Shown: positions 33,947-41,983, counted from the first letter of the stretch. The stretch: 49,478 bases of DNA from an uncultured Clostridia bacterium (GCA_944383955.1 CALWRP010000096.1:1-49478); one strand, 5' to 3'. Notes: generated by a model not told the origin, from the letters alone. A program made the numbers and translations.

Positions 33947-35079
33947 TGACGCCGGTTTCCCAGCCGCTCCGCACCCCGTATTTTCTCGTCGATGAGGCGC
34001 GGCTGACAAAGAATCTGAAAATTCTGCGGGACGTACAGGAGCGCGCGGGCTGCAAAATTCTGCTCGCGCAGAAGGCGTTCTCGATGTTCTCCGTTTACCC
34101 GCTGCTGCGGCAGTATCTGGCAGGCAGCACGGCGAGCGGCCTGTATGAGGCCCGCCTCGGTCATGAGGAGTTTGGGGGAGAGACGCACGTCTTTTCCCCG
34201 GCCTACCGGGAGGACGAGTGGGACGAGCTGCTCCGGTACGCCGACGACATCGTCTTCAATTCCCCGGCCCAGGTGCGGCGCTACGCCGCCCGCGCGCGGG
34301 CGGCGGGCAAGTCCGTCGGCCTGCGCGTGAACCCGGAGCACTCCACACAGGAGGGCCACGCGATCTACGATCCGTGCGCGCCCGGATCGCGCCTCGGCAC
34401 GACGCTCGCCAACTTTGACGAGAGCGTTCTGCCTCTGCTCGACGGCCTGCATTTCCACACGCTCTGCGAACAGAATGCCGACGCGCTCGAGGAGACGGTG
34501 GCCGCGTTCGAGAAAAAGTTCGGTTCCCATCTTTCGCGGATGAAGTGGCTCAACCTGGGCGGCGGTCACCACATCACGCGGGAGGACTACGACGTCGGGC
34601 GGCTGATCCGCATCGTGTGCCGTCTGCGGGAGACGTACGGCGTGGAGGTGTACCTCGAGCCGGGCGAGGCCGTCGTGCTCAACGCGGGCTTCCTCGTCAC
34701 CAGTGTGCTCGAGACGCTGCACAATGGAATAGACATCGCCATTCTGGATGCTTCCGCCGCCTGCCACATGCCGGACGTGATCGAGATGCCTTACCGCCCG
34801 CCTCTGCGCGGGGCGGGGCAGCCCGGAGAGCGTGCGCACACCTTCCGCCTCGGCGGGCCGACGTGCCTGGCCGGAGACGTGATAGGCGACTACTCCTTCG
34901 ACGCGCCGCTGTGCGAGGGCGACCGCCTCGTCTTTGAGGACATGGCCCTCTACACGATGGTGAAGACGAACACCTTCAACGGCATGCCGCTGCCAGCCAT
35001 TGTCTGGCGGGATAAAGACGGCGGCCTGTTCCTCGTGCGTTCCTTCGGCTACGAGGATTTCAAATCGCGCCTCTCCTGA
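33946..35079 (+). CDS. nspC: Carboxynorspermidine decarboxylase
   Basis: A 377-residue PLP enzyme of the alanine-racemase fold that decarboxylates carboxyspermidine to spermidine (or carboxynorspermidine to norspermidine). The PLP lysine lies in ILLAQKAFSMFSVYP (about residue 43), typical of this family. NLGGGHHITREDYD binds the PLP phosphate, YLEPGEAVVLNAG is a further landmark, and GPTCLAGDVIGDY carries the catalytic cysteine. ATG 33946 overlaps the stop of the dehydrogenase, so the pair is translationally coupled. It is the last gene of the operon. Confidence 0.95.
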   Translation: MTPVSQPLRTPYFLVDEARLTKNLKILRDVQERAGCKILLAQKAFSMFSVYPLLRQYLAGSTASGLYEARLGHEEFGGETHVFSPAYREDEWDELLRYADDIVFNSPAQVRRYAARARAAGKSVGLRVNPEHSTQEGHAIYDPCAPGSRLGTTLANFDESVLPLLDGLHFHTLCEQNADALEETVAAFEKKFGSHLSRMKWLNLGGGHHITREDYDVGRLIRIVCRLRETYGVEVYLEPGEAVVLNAGFLVTSVLETLHNGIDIAILDASAACHMPDVIEMPYRPPLRGAGQPGERAHTFRLGGPTCLAGDVIGDYSFDAPLCEGDRLVFEDMALYTMVKTNTFNGMPLPAIVWRDKDGGLFLVRSFGYEDFKSRLS

Positions 35080-35128
35080 GCGGCGCTGCGCGAAGGCCCC
35101 CGAAACAGGCGAAGAAAAAGCTGCCAAA

Positions 35129-35190
35129 GAGCAAAACACAAAAGTTTCGCCCGCCTTTTCAAAGGCGGCGGGGCGCGGGGCAGAGCCCCG
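35129..35190 (+). repeat. Interspersed palindromic repeat, copy 3
   Basis: GAGCAAAACACAAAAGTTTC followed by GCCCGCCTTTTCAAAGGCGG matches the left arm and loop of the repeat at 141-202. The right arm is then replaced by a second hairpin, CGGGGC ... GCCCCG. It lies in the 341-bp gap after nspC. The sequence between this repeat and the terminator at 35325 holds no visible gene. Confidence 0.75.
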
Positions 35191-35324
35191 ACCACTCAGC
35201 TGCCGGTAAGCCGATCCCACAGCGAAGCTCTGAAAAAGGCAGGAAAAACAGCGAAGCGTCTTTTTCCGGACGGCGGCGCACTCCTGTCCTTTTCTCCACG
35301 CACCCCTTTTTCGACAAGCTCAAA

Positions 35325-35366
35325 GCTGCCGAGAACCCTGTTCAAATGGTTCTCAGCAGCTTTTTT
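35325..35366 (+). terminator. Terminator of the polyamine operon
   Basis: GCTGCCGAGAACC pairs with GGTTCTCAGCAGC (one mismatch) around a 10-base loop and is followed by TTTTTT. It lies 246 bases after nspC. On the minus strand it could also stop the DUF5655 unit. Confidence 0.9.
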
Positions 35367-35420
35367 GCGCTTTGCTCCGGTTCGGCCCTCCTTTCCGGCG
35401 GGATGCCTGAAGAAGGAGGT

Positions 35421-35816
35421 TCACCGCTTGCTCTCGGCAAATGCATACGCCTCGCGAAGCCAGTCGATCAGCTCCGCGTCGATCTGGTCCGGGCGCTCGA
35501 TCAGCACATGGTGCGTCCAGCGGCCGGGGTACGGCTCCACCGCGACCGCCACGCGCGGCGAGTCAAGGCGGCGTGCGAGCCCGACGGTGACGACGAGACA
35601 GCGCTCCGGCCAATCCTTTCGCCGCCGGATGGGCAGCGAGGCCGCGCCGAAGAGATGGCGGCCGTAAAAGCTGATCTGGCTCTTCTGCACCCGCGCCGTC
35701 ATTTCCGGCAGCGCCTGCGTCAGCCGCTCAATCAGCGTCTCATAGAGAGCGAGCTCCATCGTCTTCTCTCCAAAAAAGAACAGGACGTCTCCGGTTGTAT
35801 GCTCCGATCCGTTCAT
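35421..35816 (-). CDS. DUF5655 domain protein
   Basis: A 131-residue soluble protein. LALYETLIERLTQALPEMTARVQKSQISFYGRHLFGAASLP and WTHHVLIERPDQIDAELIDWLREAYAFAE match the DUF5655 fold found in small clostridial proteins of unknown function. The start at 35816 overlaps the stop of the upstream YqfO-like gene (ATGA), indicating translational coupling. The family is sometimes fused to nuclease-like domains, but nothing of that kind is present here. Confidence 0.82.
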   Translation of the reverse strand: MNGSEHTTGDVLFFFGEKTMELALYETLIERLTQALPEMTARVQKSQISFYGRHLFGAASLPIRRRKDWPERCLVVTVGLARRLDSPRVAVAVEPYPGRWTHHVLIERPDQIDAELIDWLREAYAFAESKR

Positions 35817-36169
35817 TCAGCTTCCTCCGTTTCCTTGAGCCCTGTCGCCAGGAGAGGCAGGGCGTTGATCACCGGCTCCTCATAGGGATGGACGGCGCGA
35901 ATGGCGTCGAGGGTCTCCCGCAGACGGTCCGTGCGGCAGACGGTTTCCACCTTGAGCTCCGGCTCGCAGGAGATCTCGCCCTCCCTCCCGAGGAAGGGCG
36001 ACGTGCCCGCAAGCGGTCTCCAATAGCTGGTCACACGGCTGACGGACAGACAGCAGTCGTACCGCCCGATATGTCCAGCGTCCACGCGCCGCAGCGCCTC
36101 CTGCAGCGCGGGCAGATGTGTTTCCGGGATAAAGATTTCCAGCTTGCACAGGGAAAAACTCTGGTTCAT
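35813..36169 (-). CDS. YqfO/NIF3 insert-domain-like protein
   Basis: A 118-residue stand-alone version of the CutA-like domain that is inserted in NIF3-family proteins such as YqfO. KLEIFIPETHLPALQEALRRVDAGHIGRYD and the C-terminal IRAVHPYEEPVINALPL are diagnostic. The domain is often annotated as NIF3 or cytochrome-c-biogenesis-like without experimental support; a metal- or PII-like ligand-sensing role has been proposed. The GC-rich upstream side and the position of its stop over the DUF5655 ATG show a two-gene unit. Confidence 0.85.
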   Translation of the reverse strand: MNQSFSLCKLEIFIPETHLPALQEALRRVDAGHIGRYDCCLSVSRVTSYWRPLAGTSPFLGREGEISCEPELKVETVCRTDRLRETLDAIRAVHPYEEPVINALPLLATGLKETEEAE

Positions 36170-36277
36170 GCTCGCTCCGCCTCCTGAGAACCGTCCTGCC
36201 GGGAGGAAGGCCGTTTTCCTCTATCATAGCAGATTTTTTGTCTGTGGGAAACTCCCGTCAGCCTTGATCATAAACTT

Positions 36278-36342
36278 CTTACGCAAATGTAAGGAAATCG
36301 TCATCAAAATCGATGGAATGGGGCGCGGCGATCTGGTACACT
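36278..36342 (+). promoter_or_regulatory. Promoter of the transglycosylase unit with a BceR-like box
   Basis: CTTACGCAAATGTAAG (36278-36293) is an inverted repeat that fits the TnACA-N4-TGTAA pattern known for BceR-type response regulators with one mismatch. The block AAATCGATGGAA (36307-36318), covering a poor -35 (TGGAAT), is followed 17 bases later by the -10 TACACT (36337-36342). The same box and the same 12-base block precede the BceAB-like operon at 37984-38058. The weak -35 suits an activated promoter. Confidence 0.75.
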
Positions 36343-36407
36343 GAAAACAGTAGGGATGAGCCCGCGCAAAGGGCCCCTCCTGTGAAACGCGAAAGGAGGC
36401 GCGATCG

Positions 36408-36554
36408 ATGCGCGAGAAAGTCTGTTGGAACCGTCCGCTCCCCGAAAGGAAGCAGGAGAAAAGAAGGAGATGGCTGCGCCGCGGCCTGGCGGCGGGAGGC
36501 GTGTGCTGCGTGCTTCTCCTGCTGGCAGGTCTTGCCGGAAGGAGACGGCCATGA
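36408..36554 (+). CDS. 48-residue membrane peptide coupled to the transglycosylase
   Basis: MREKVCWNRPLPERKQEKRR opens a 48-residue product with a very basic N-terminus (residues 1-26), one hydrophobic segment (about 27-44, GLAAGGVCCVLLLLAGLAG) and RRRP at the end. It has an excellent ribosome site (AAAGGAGG, eight bases before the ATG), better than that of the next gene, and its stop overlaps the transglycosylase ATG (ATGA). The topology predicts the N-terminus inside. No family is recognised. It could be a leader that couples translation or a small partner of the transglycosylase. Confidence 0.7.
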   Translation: MREKVCWNRPLPERKQEKRRRWLRRGLAAGGVCCVLLLLAGLAGRRRP

Positions 36555-37261
36555 GAGCGCTTCGGAGACTGGGGAGAGTCCTTCTCGGCGTGCTGACGGC
36601 TGTCATCGCGCTCGGGATCGCCGCCGCCGCCGTGTTCGGGGTCAAGGGCTATCTCATGAGCCGCGAGGCTCTCGACGCGCTGCCGGTGGAGGAGCTCGGG
36701 AAGCAGATTGCGGCAGACGAGCATTACACCTCCATCGCGGAGCTGCCGGAAATCTATGTCAAGGCTGTGGTCGCGGCGGAGGATCAGCGGTTCTGGACGC
36801 ACGGCGGCTACGACCTGCTTTCGATCGGCCGGGCCCTGTGGAACGATTTGCGCACGTTTTCCCTCGCCGAGGGCGGCAGCACCATCACCCAGCAGATCGC
36901 GAAGAACGAGTATTTCACGCAGGAAAAACGCTTCGAGCGCAAATTCGCCGAGATTTTTGTTGCCCTGGAGCTGGAGGCGGCCTTCTCCAAGGAGGAGCTC
37001 TTCGAGTTCTATGTCAACACCATCAATTTCGGCAGCGGCTACTACGGCATCTATGACGCCGCCATGGGCTACTATGGAAAGGAGCCGTGCGATCTCACCG
37101 ACTCGGAGGCCGTGATGCTCGCCGGCCTGCCGAACGCCCCCTCCGCCTATTCGCCCGACGTCAGCCCCGAGCTGGCGGGCCAGCGCATGCGGCAGGTGCT
37201 GCGCTGCATGACGGAGCAGGGCCTTCTGAGCGAGGCGGAGGCCGACGCCCTGCTTGTCTGA
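36551..37261 (+). CDS. mtgA: Monofunctional peptidoglycan glycosyltransferase (GT51)
   Basis: A 236-residue membrane-anchored transglycosylase that polymerises lipid II into glycan strands. One N-terminal membrane segment (about residues 10-32) is followed by the GT51 domain with the catalytic Glu77 in AAEDQRFWTHGGYD, GGSTITQQIAKN, ERKFAEIFVALELE and the second glutamate region LFEFYVNTINFGSGYYGI. There is no penicillin-binding transpeptidase domain, so it is monofunctional. It is shorter than class A PBPs but normal for this type. The start overlaps the small membrane ORF. The promoter carries a BceR-like box, which suggests induction by envelope stress. Confidence 0.93.
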   Translation: MRALRRLGRVLLGVLTAVIALGIAAAAVFGVKGYLMSREALDALPVEELGKQIAADEHYTSIAELPEIYVKAVVAAEDQRFWTHGGYDLLSIGRALWNDLRTFSLAEGGSTITQQIAKNEYFTQEKRFERKFAEIFVALELEAAFSKEELFEFYVNTINFGSGYYGIYDAAMGYYGKEPCDLTDSEAVMLAGLPNAPSAYSPDVSPELAGQRMRQVLRCMTEQGLLSEAEADALLV

Positions 37262-37290
37262 GCGCCGGCCTGCGCGGATCCCTTTCAAAG

Positions 37291-37333
37291 GGGCGTCCTT
37301 CGTCTTCTCATCCGGACGAAGGACGCCCTTTTT
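37291..37333 (+). terminator. Terminator after mtgA
   Basis: A 14-bp perfect stem GGGCGTCCTTCGTC / GACGAAGGACGCCC followed by TTTTT. Confidence 0.95.
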
Positions 37334-37347
37334 GCGTCCGCGCCCGC

Positions 37348-37377
37348 TTGACCGCCGCCGTTCTCCTGCGGTATCAT
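37348..37377 (+). promoter_or_regulatory. Promoter of the P-loop gene
   Basis: TTGACC (37348-37353) and TATCAT (37372-37377) are 18 bases apart, directly after the mtgA terminator. Confidence 0.65.
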
Positions 37378-37457
37378 GGAGAAAAACCGCGCCGCGCGGG
37401 GAAGCCTGCGCGCCGCGGCCTCTCCCCGGAGAGCGGGGAGGGAAGGGAGGAGTTTAT

Positions 37458-37976
37458 ATGAAAAAGCATCTCTATCTCCTCGGCGGAACGATGGGCGTGG
37501 GGAAGACGACCGTCTGCCGCTGTCTGAACCGCGAGCTCGAAAAGAGCGTCTATCTCGACGGCGACTGGTGCTGGAACGCCGATCCCTTTGTCGTCACCGG
37601 GGAGACGAAGGCGATGGTGATGGACAACATCTGCCATGTGCTCAACAATTTCCTGCATTGCACGGCCTACGAGAACGTCGTGTTCTGCTGGGTCCTGCAC
37701 GAGCAGGCGATCCTCGACGAGCTGCTCTCGCGCCTGGATGTGGAGAATTGCCGGGTGCACGCCGTCTCGCTCGTCTGCCGCCCGGAGGAGCTCAGACGCC
37801 GCCTGCAGCGGGACGTCGACGCGGGCCTGCGCACCCCGGACGTCATCGACCGCAGCCTGCCGCGCCTGCCGCTCTACGACAGCCTGCGCACCGTCAGGCT
37901 CGACGTCTCCGACCTGAGCGCCGGGGAGACGGCCCGCGCGATCGAACGGCTGGGGCTTGCCGGCTCCTCCTGCTGA
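37458..37976 (+). CDS. P-loop nucleotide kinase-like protein
   Basis: A 172-residue AAA_33-type small kinase fold protein. Walker A is LLGGTMGVGKTTVCRCLNR (residues about 7-25); YLDGDWCW is the usual post-strand-2 acidic motif, and a lid-like region RPEELRRRLQRDVDAGLRTPDV follows. The fold is shared by shikimate, gluconate and uncharacterised nucleotide-dependent kinases; the substrate is unknown. ATG 37458 has GGGAGGAG upstream. The gene sits between mtgA and the BceAB-like operon but has its own promoter, and no terminator follows before the next operon. Confidence 0.82.
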   Translation: MKKHLYLLGGTMGVGKTTVCRCLNRELEKSVYLDGDWCWNADPFVVTGETKAMVMDNICHVLNNFLHCTAYENVVFCWVLHEQAILDELLSRLDVENCRVHAVSLVCRPEELRRRLQRDVDAGLRTPDVIDRSLPRLPLYDSLRTVRLDVSDLSAGETARAIERLGLAGSSC

Positions 37977-37983
37977 CAACCGC

Positions 37984-38058
37984 CTTACAAAATCGTAAGC
38001 TGCGCGCCGAAATTGTAAGCCAAATCGATGGAAGCGGCAGCCCGCTTGCTGCTATGAT
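37984..38058 (+). promoter_or_regulatory. Promoter of the BceAB-like operon with a BceR-like box
   Basis: CTTACAAAATCGTAAG (37984-37999) is an inverted repeat fitting the TnACA-N4-TGTAA pattern with one mismatch. An extra half-site TTGTAAG lies at 38013-38019. The block AAATCGATGGAA (38022-38033) is identical to that in the mtgA promoter, followed by a -10 TATGAT (38053-38058) and no good -35. Box-to-(-10) distance is 10 bases, or one helical turn, longer than at mtgA. Confidence 0.78.
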
Positions 38059-38132
38059 ATCCTCGAAGGGCCGAAAGCGGAACCGGGGCAGGAAAGCGCC
38101 GCTCCGCCCGGCCGGCAAAGGAGGAAGCTTTC

Positions 38133-38897
38133 ATGAGTATATTGGATGTCAGCGGGCTGGAAAAGGTTTATACCACCCGCTTTGGAGGCAACAGGGTGCG
38201 GGCGCTGCGCAGCGTGTCGTTCTCCGTGGAGGAGGGCGAGTATGTCGCCATCATGGGCGAGTCCGGCTCCGGCAAGACGACACTGCTCAACATTCTGGCG
38301 GCGCTCGATCAGCCCACCGGCGGCAGCGTCCGCCTCGACGGCAGGGAGCTCTCCCAGATTAAGGAGTCGCAGCTCGCCGCCTTCCGCCGCGATCACCTCG
38401 GCTTCGTGTTCCAGGAGTTCAATCTCCTCGACACCTTTTCCCTCGAGGACAACATCTGCCTGCCGCTCGTTCTGGCCGGGAAGAAGCCCGCGGAGCTGCT
38501 TGAGCGCGCGCAGCAGATCGCGGGCCGGCTCGGCATCGCGGACCTGCTGAAAAAATATCCCTACGAGGTGTCCGGCGGCCAGAAGCAGCGCGCCGCCGTC
38601 GCCCGCGCCCTCATCACCAGCCCGCGGCTGATCCTCGCGGACGAGCCCACCGGCGCGCTCGATTCCCGCTCGACCGACGAGCTGCTCGACCTCTTCGCCG
38701 CCGTCAACCGCGCGGGACAGACGATTCTCATGGTGACGCACTCCGTCAAGGCGGCCAGCCGCGCCGGGCGCGTCCTTTTCATCCGCGACGGCGAGGTTTT
38801 CCACCAGCTCTACCGCGGCGCGTCCTCCGACAGCGCGTTCTACCAGCAGATCACTGAGGCGCTGACGGCGCTCACGACAGGCGGTGAGCGGCCATGA
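38133..38897 (+). CDS. BceA-like ABC transporter ATP-binding protein
   Basis: A 254-residue ATPase of the MacB/LolD/BceA class. Walker A is GESGSGKTTLLN, the Q-loop FVFQEFNLLD, the signature VSGGQKQRAAVARAL, Walker B LILADEPTGALD and the switch His in MVTHSVKAASRAGR. The partner permease overlaps it by four bases (ATGA) and is BceB-like, so the pair is a peptide-antibiotic detoxification or sensing module. Such modules usually sit next to a BceRS two-component system; none is seen in this window, but the promoter has a BceR-like box. Confidence 0.93.
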   Translation: MSILDVSGLEKVYTTRFGGNRVRALRSVSFSVEEGEYVAIMGESGSGKTTLLNILAALDQPTGGSVRLDGRELSQIKESQLAAFRRDHLGFVFQEFNLLDTFSLEDNICLPLVLAGKKPAELLERAQQIAGRLGIADLLKKYPYEVSGGQKQRAAVARALITSPRLILADEPTGALDSRSTDELLDLFAAVNRAGQTILMVTHSVKAASRAGRVLFIRDGEVFHQLYRGASSDSAFYQQITEALTALTTGGERP

Positions 38898-40936
38898 CGC
38901 AGGAGCTGTACCGCCGCCTGGCCTGGACCGGCATCCGCAAAAACCGCCGCCTCTATCTGCCGTATCTGCTCACGTGCGCCGGCATGGTGATGATGACCTA
39001 CCTCGTCTCCTTCCTCTCCTCGAGCGAGGCCCTGCTGCGCATGCGTGGCGGCGACACGATGCGGGCCTGCCTGAACCTCGGCTTTTTCGTCATCACCTTT
39101 TTCTCCGCCATCTTCCTGTTTTATACGCACTCGTTCCTGATTCGCCGCCGCAAAAAGGAGTTCGGCCTGTACAACATCCTGGGCATGGGCAAGCGGCACA
39201 TCGCCGTCGTCCTGCTGTGGGAGTCGCTGCTGAGCGCGGCCGTCTCGCTCGCGGGCGGCCTGCTGGCGGGCCTCCTCCTTTCCAGGCTGGCGGAGGCGGG
39301 CATGTGCGCCCTCCTCGGCGGCGGGGCGGACCTGGGCCTGCAGGTCTCTCCCGATTCCCTCCTGCGCACATGCGCCGTTTTCCTCGCGATCTTCGTCCTG
39401 ATTCTCCTCGACAGCCTGCGTCAGCTCCGCCTGACAAACGCGATCGGCCTGCTGCGCAGCGAGAACGCCGGGGAGCGCCCGCCGCGCGCGAACTGGTTCT
39501 TCGCCCTGGCCGGGCTGCTGCTCCTCGGCACGGCCTACTGGATGGCGGTGACGATTCAGGATCCCGTCTCGGCGCTTCTGCTGTTCTTCGTCGCCGTGCT
39601 CCTCGTCATCGCGGGGACCTATCTGCTCTTCATCTCCGGCTCGGTGGCCTTCTGCCGCGCCCTGCAGAGGAACAGGCGCTATTATTACCGCACCAGCCAC
39701 TTCGTCTCGGTCTCCTCGATGGTGTTCCGCATGAAGCGCAACGGGGCGGGCCTGGCGTCCATCTGCATTCTCTGCACGATGGTGCTCGTCATGATCTCCA
39801 CCACCGTCTGTCTCTATGCGGGCGCGGAGGACGGCCTGCGCGCCCGCTACCCGCGCAGCATCAACGCGACGGTGTACGCCGCCTCCCCCGAGGCTCTCTC
39901 CGGCGCGTGGACGGCGCAGGCCCGTTCCCTGGCGGAGCAGGTGACGGACGAGCTGGGCGCGGAGAGGGAGAACGTTCTCGACTACCGCGTCCTCGCCTTC
40001 GGGGGCCTCGTGCGCGGCGGCCGCGTCGTCATAGACCCGGACGCCCTGCAGGGTGTGGGACAGAGCGCCGCCGGGCTGTGGCAGGTGTACGTCATGCCCG
40101 TGGAGGACTACAACCGCCTGATGGGCGCGCAGATCGCGCTTGGCCCGGACGAGGCGGTGATCGCCGCCGCAGAGGACGGCGCTGCCCCGAACGGTACCAT
40201 CGCGCTCGGAAACGGGGAACCGCTCACCGTCGTCTCAACCGTCTCCGAGCTGCCCGGCAGCTCGCTCGACTCGGTTCAGCTCTTCCCGGTGCTCTATGTG
40301 TTCGTCTCCGATCTCTCCGCGGCGGGCCGGTCGCTGATCGAGGCGGGAGGCGAGGAATGGATGGACTGCCGCTGGCAGTACGCCTTCGATCTCTCCTGCC
40401 CGGAGGAGGAGCAGAGCGCCGTGCGGGACGCGCTGCAGGAGAGCCTCGAGACGCTCATGGAGCAGGGCGGGGAGGAGGTTGTCGGCGTCGGCTGCCGCTG
40501 CTTTGCAGAGGAGCGCGTCAGCTTCTATTCGCTGTACGGCAGCCTGCTCTTTCTGGGAATCCTGCTCGGCGTCGTCTTCGTCCTGGCCGCCGTCCTCATC
40601 ATCTATTATAAGCAGGTCTCCGAGGGCTACGAGGATCAGTCGCGGTTCGATATCATGCAGAAGGTCGGCATGACGAAGCGGGAAATCAGAAGCAGCATCA
40701 ATTCCCAGGTGCTCACCGTCTTTTTCCTTCCGCTGATCGCCGCCGGCGTTCACCTGGCCTTCGCCTTCCCCATGGTGCAGAAGCTTCTGCTCGCCTTCGG
40801 CCTCACCAACCTCGGCCTGCTGATGCTCGTCACCGTGGCCTGCTATCTCGTCTTCGCCGCCTTCTATCTGGCCGTCTACCGCGCCACCTCCCGCGCCTAT
40901 TACAGCATCGTCAGCGACGCGCGCGCGGAGGGCTGA
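38894..40936 (+). CDS. BceB-like FtsX-family permease
   Basis: A 680-residue permease with about ten membrane segments: one near residues 20-40, FtsX-type blocks around 55-255 and 285-310, and a C-terminal pair after a large extracellular domain (about residues 315-545) with a block IIYYKQVSEGYEDQSRFDIMQKVGMTKREI. The BceB hallmark is the large extracellular domain between segments seven and eight, used to recognise lantibiotics, bacitracin or other lipid II binders. RRKKEFGLYNILGMGKRHI is the usual coupling region. The target peptide cannot be deduced. Confidence 0.92.
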   Translation: MTQELYRRLAWTGIRKNRRLYLPYLLTCAGMVMMTYLVSFLSSSEALLRMRGGDTMRACLNLGFFVITFFSAIFLFYTHSFLIRRRKKEFGLYNILGMGKRHIAVVLLWESLLSAAVSLAGGLLAGLLLSRLAEAGMCALLGGGADLGLQVSPDSLLRTCAVFLAIFVLILLDSLRQLRLTNAIGLLRSENAGERPPRANWFFALAGLLLLGTAYWMAVTIQDPVSALLLFFVAVLLVIAGTYLLFISGSVAFCRALQRNRRYYYRTSHFVSVSSMVFRMKRNGAGLASICILCTMVLVMISTTVCLYAGAEDGLRARYPRSINATVYAASPEALSGAWTAQARSLAEQVTDELGAERENVLDYRVLAFGGLVRGGRVVIDPDALQGVGQSAAGLWQVYVMPVEDYNRLMGAQIALGPDEAVIAAAEDGAAPNGTIALGNGEPLTVVSTVSELPGSSLDSVQLFPVLYVFVSDLSAAGRSLIEAGGEEWMDCRWQYAFDLSCPEEEQSAVRDALQESLETLMEQGGEEVVGVGCRCFAEERVSFYSLYGSLLFLGILLGVVFVLAAVLIIYYKQVSEGYEDQSRFDIMQKVGMTKREIRSSINSQVLTVFFLPLIAAGVHLAFAFPMVQKLLLAFGLTNLGLLMLVTVACYLVFAAFYLAVYRATSRAYYSIVSDARAEG

Positions 40937-41107
40937 CGGCTGTTCCGCAGGGAAACCGCCTGGTTTGCGCCCGCCGGTTTTCCTGTTCCGAGACCGGATT
41001 TTTCGCGAAACGCGCCCGGAAAAACGTCGAAATGCCGGAAAACGCCGCTTGGTTCCCCCGGTTTTGAGGGAGAAACTATGATTTTCCAGAAATTTCCACT
41101 TTATGTA

Positions 41108-41136
41108 TTGCTATTTCTTCTAATATATGGTAATAT
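41108..41136 (+). promoter_or_regulatory. Promoter of spo0A
   Basis: TTGCTA (41108-41113) and TAATAT (41131-41136) are 17 bases apart in a markedly AT-rich 90-bp stretch. A CGTCGAAA sequence at 41025-41032 is one base from a Spo0A box and might allow autoregulation; that part is tentative. No sigma-H site was recognised. Confidence 0.6.
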
Positions 41137-41171
41137 TGGAAGCACAATCAATCACATAGGGGGAACAATCG

Positions 41172-41927
41172 ATGGATAAGCGTTTAAAAGTTCTGATTTC
41201 GGAAAATGGTGCTGATTTTATGCGCGAGTATGTGCCCGCGCTGGAGGAGGCCGGCATGATGGTGATCTGCACGGAGCGCGACGGGCGCACGCTGCTCGAG
41301 CGGATCGAGGCGGAGCATCCCGACGTGGTGCTGGCCGATCTGTTCATGCCGCGGCTCGACGGGATCGGCGTGATGAAGGCCTGCGAGGGCAAAAAGGACG
41401 CGCCCGCCTTCCTCATCCTCTCCAACTTCACAAGCCCGGCTCTCGAGCGCGAGGTGATGGGCTCCGGGGCCGCGTACTTCATGGTTTCCCCGTTCGAGGC
41501 GGGCGAGCTCGCGCAGCGCGTGCTGCAGGTGGGCGGGAGCGCCGCCGCCGTACCGCAGCGCGGCGGGGAGGAGCCGCTGGAGATCCAGGTGACGGAGATT
41601 CTGCACCAGATCGGCGTTCCGGCGCACATCAAGGGCTACCACTATCTGCGCGACTCCATCCTGATGGCGGTGCGCACGCCGGAGATCATCAACGCCGTGA
41701 CCAAGCAGCTCTATCCGAGCGTGGCCAAGGACTACGACACCACGCCCTCGCGCGTGGAGCGCGCCATCCGCCATGCGATCGAGGTGGCCTGGGATCGCGG
41801 CGACGTCGACGTGCTGACCGGCTACTTCGGCTACACCATCCACAACACCCGCGGCAAGCCGACCAACAGCGAGTTCATCGCCATGATCTCCGATCGCCTG
41901 CGCCTTCACATGAAGTCCGCCGGCTGA
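41172..41927 (+). CDS. spo0A: Sporulation master regulator Spo0A, with divergent receiver
   Basis: A 251-residue response regulator. The C-terminal Spo0A DNA-binding domain is intact: HQIGVPAHIKGYHYLR, SRVERAIRHAIEVAW and KPTNSEFIAMISDRLRL. The receiver (1-120) keeps the phosphorylatable Asp56 in DVVLADLFMPRLDG and a hydroxyl residue at Ser84. However, the acidic pair after strand 1 is Glu-Asn (ISENG) instead of Asp-Asp, and the conserved lysine before PF is Ser106 (YFMVSPFE). Its phosphorylation chemistry may therefore differ from Bacillus. It is monocistronic with its own promoter, and a GGGGGAAC ribosome site precedes the ATG. Confidence 0.95.
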   Translation: MDKRLKVLISENGADFMREYVPALEEAGMMVICTERDGRTLLERIEAEHPDVVLADLFMPRLDGIGVMKACEGKKDAPAFLILSNFTSPALEREVMGSGAAYFMVSPFEAGELAQRVLQVGGSAAAVPQRGGEEPLEIQVTEILHQIGVPAHIKGYHYLRDSILMAVRTPEIINAVTKQLYPSVAKDYDTTPSRVERAIRHAIEVAWDRGDVDVLTGYFGYTIHNTRGKPTNSEFIAMISDRLRLHMKSAG

Positions 41928-41983
41928 CGCCGGGGCGTTTCCCACAGACAGCGACAAGCTTTTCAATAGATGTTTCCGCACAG

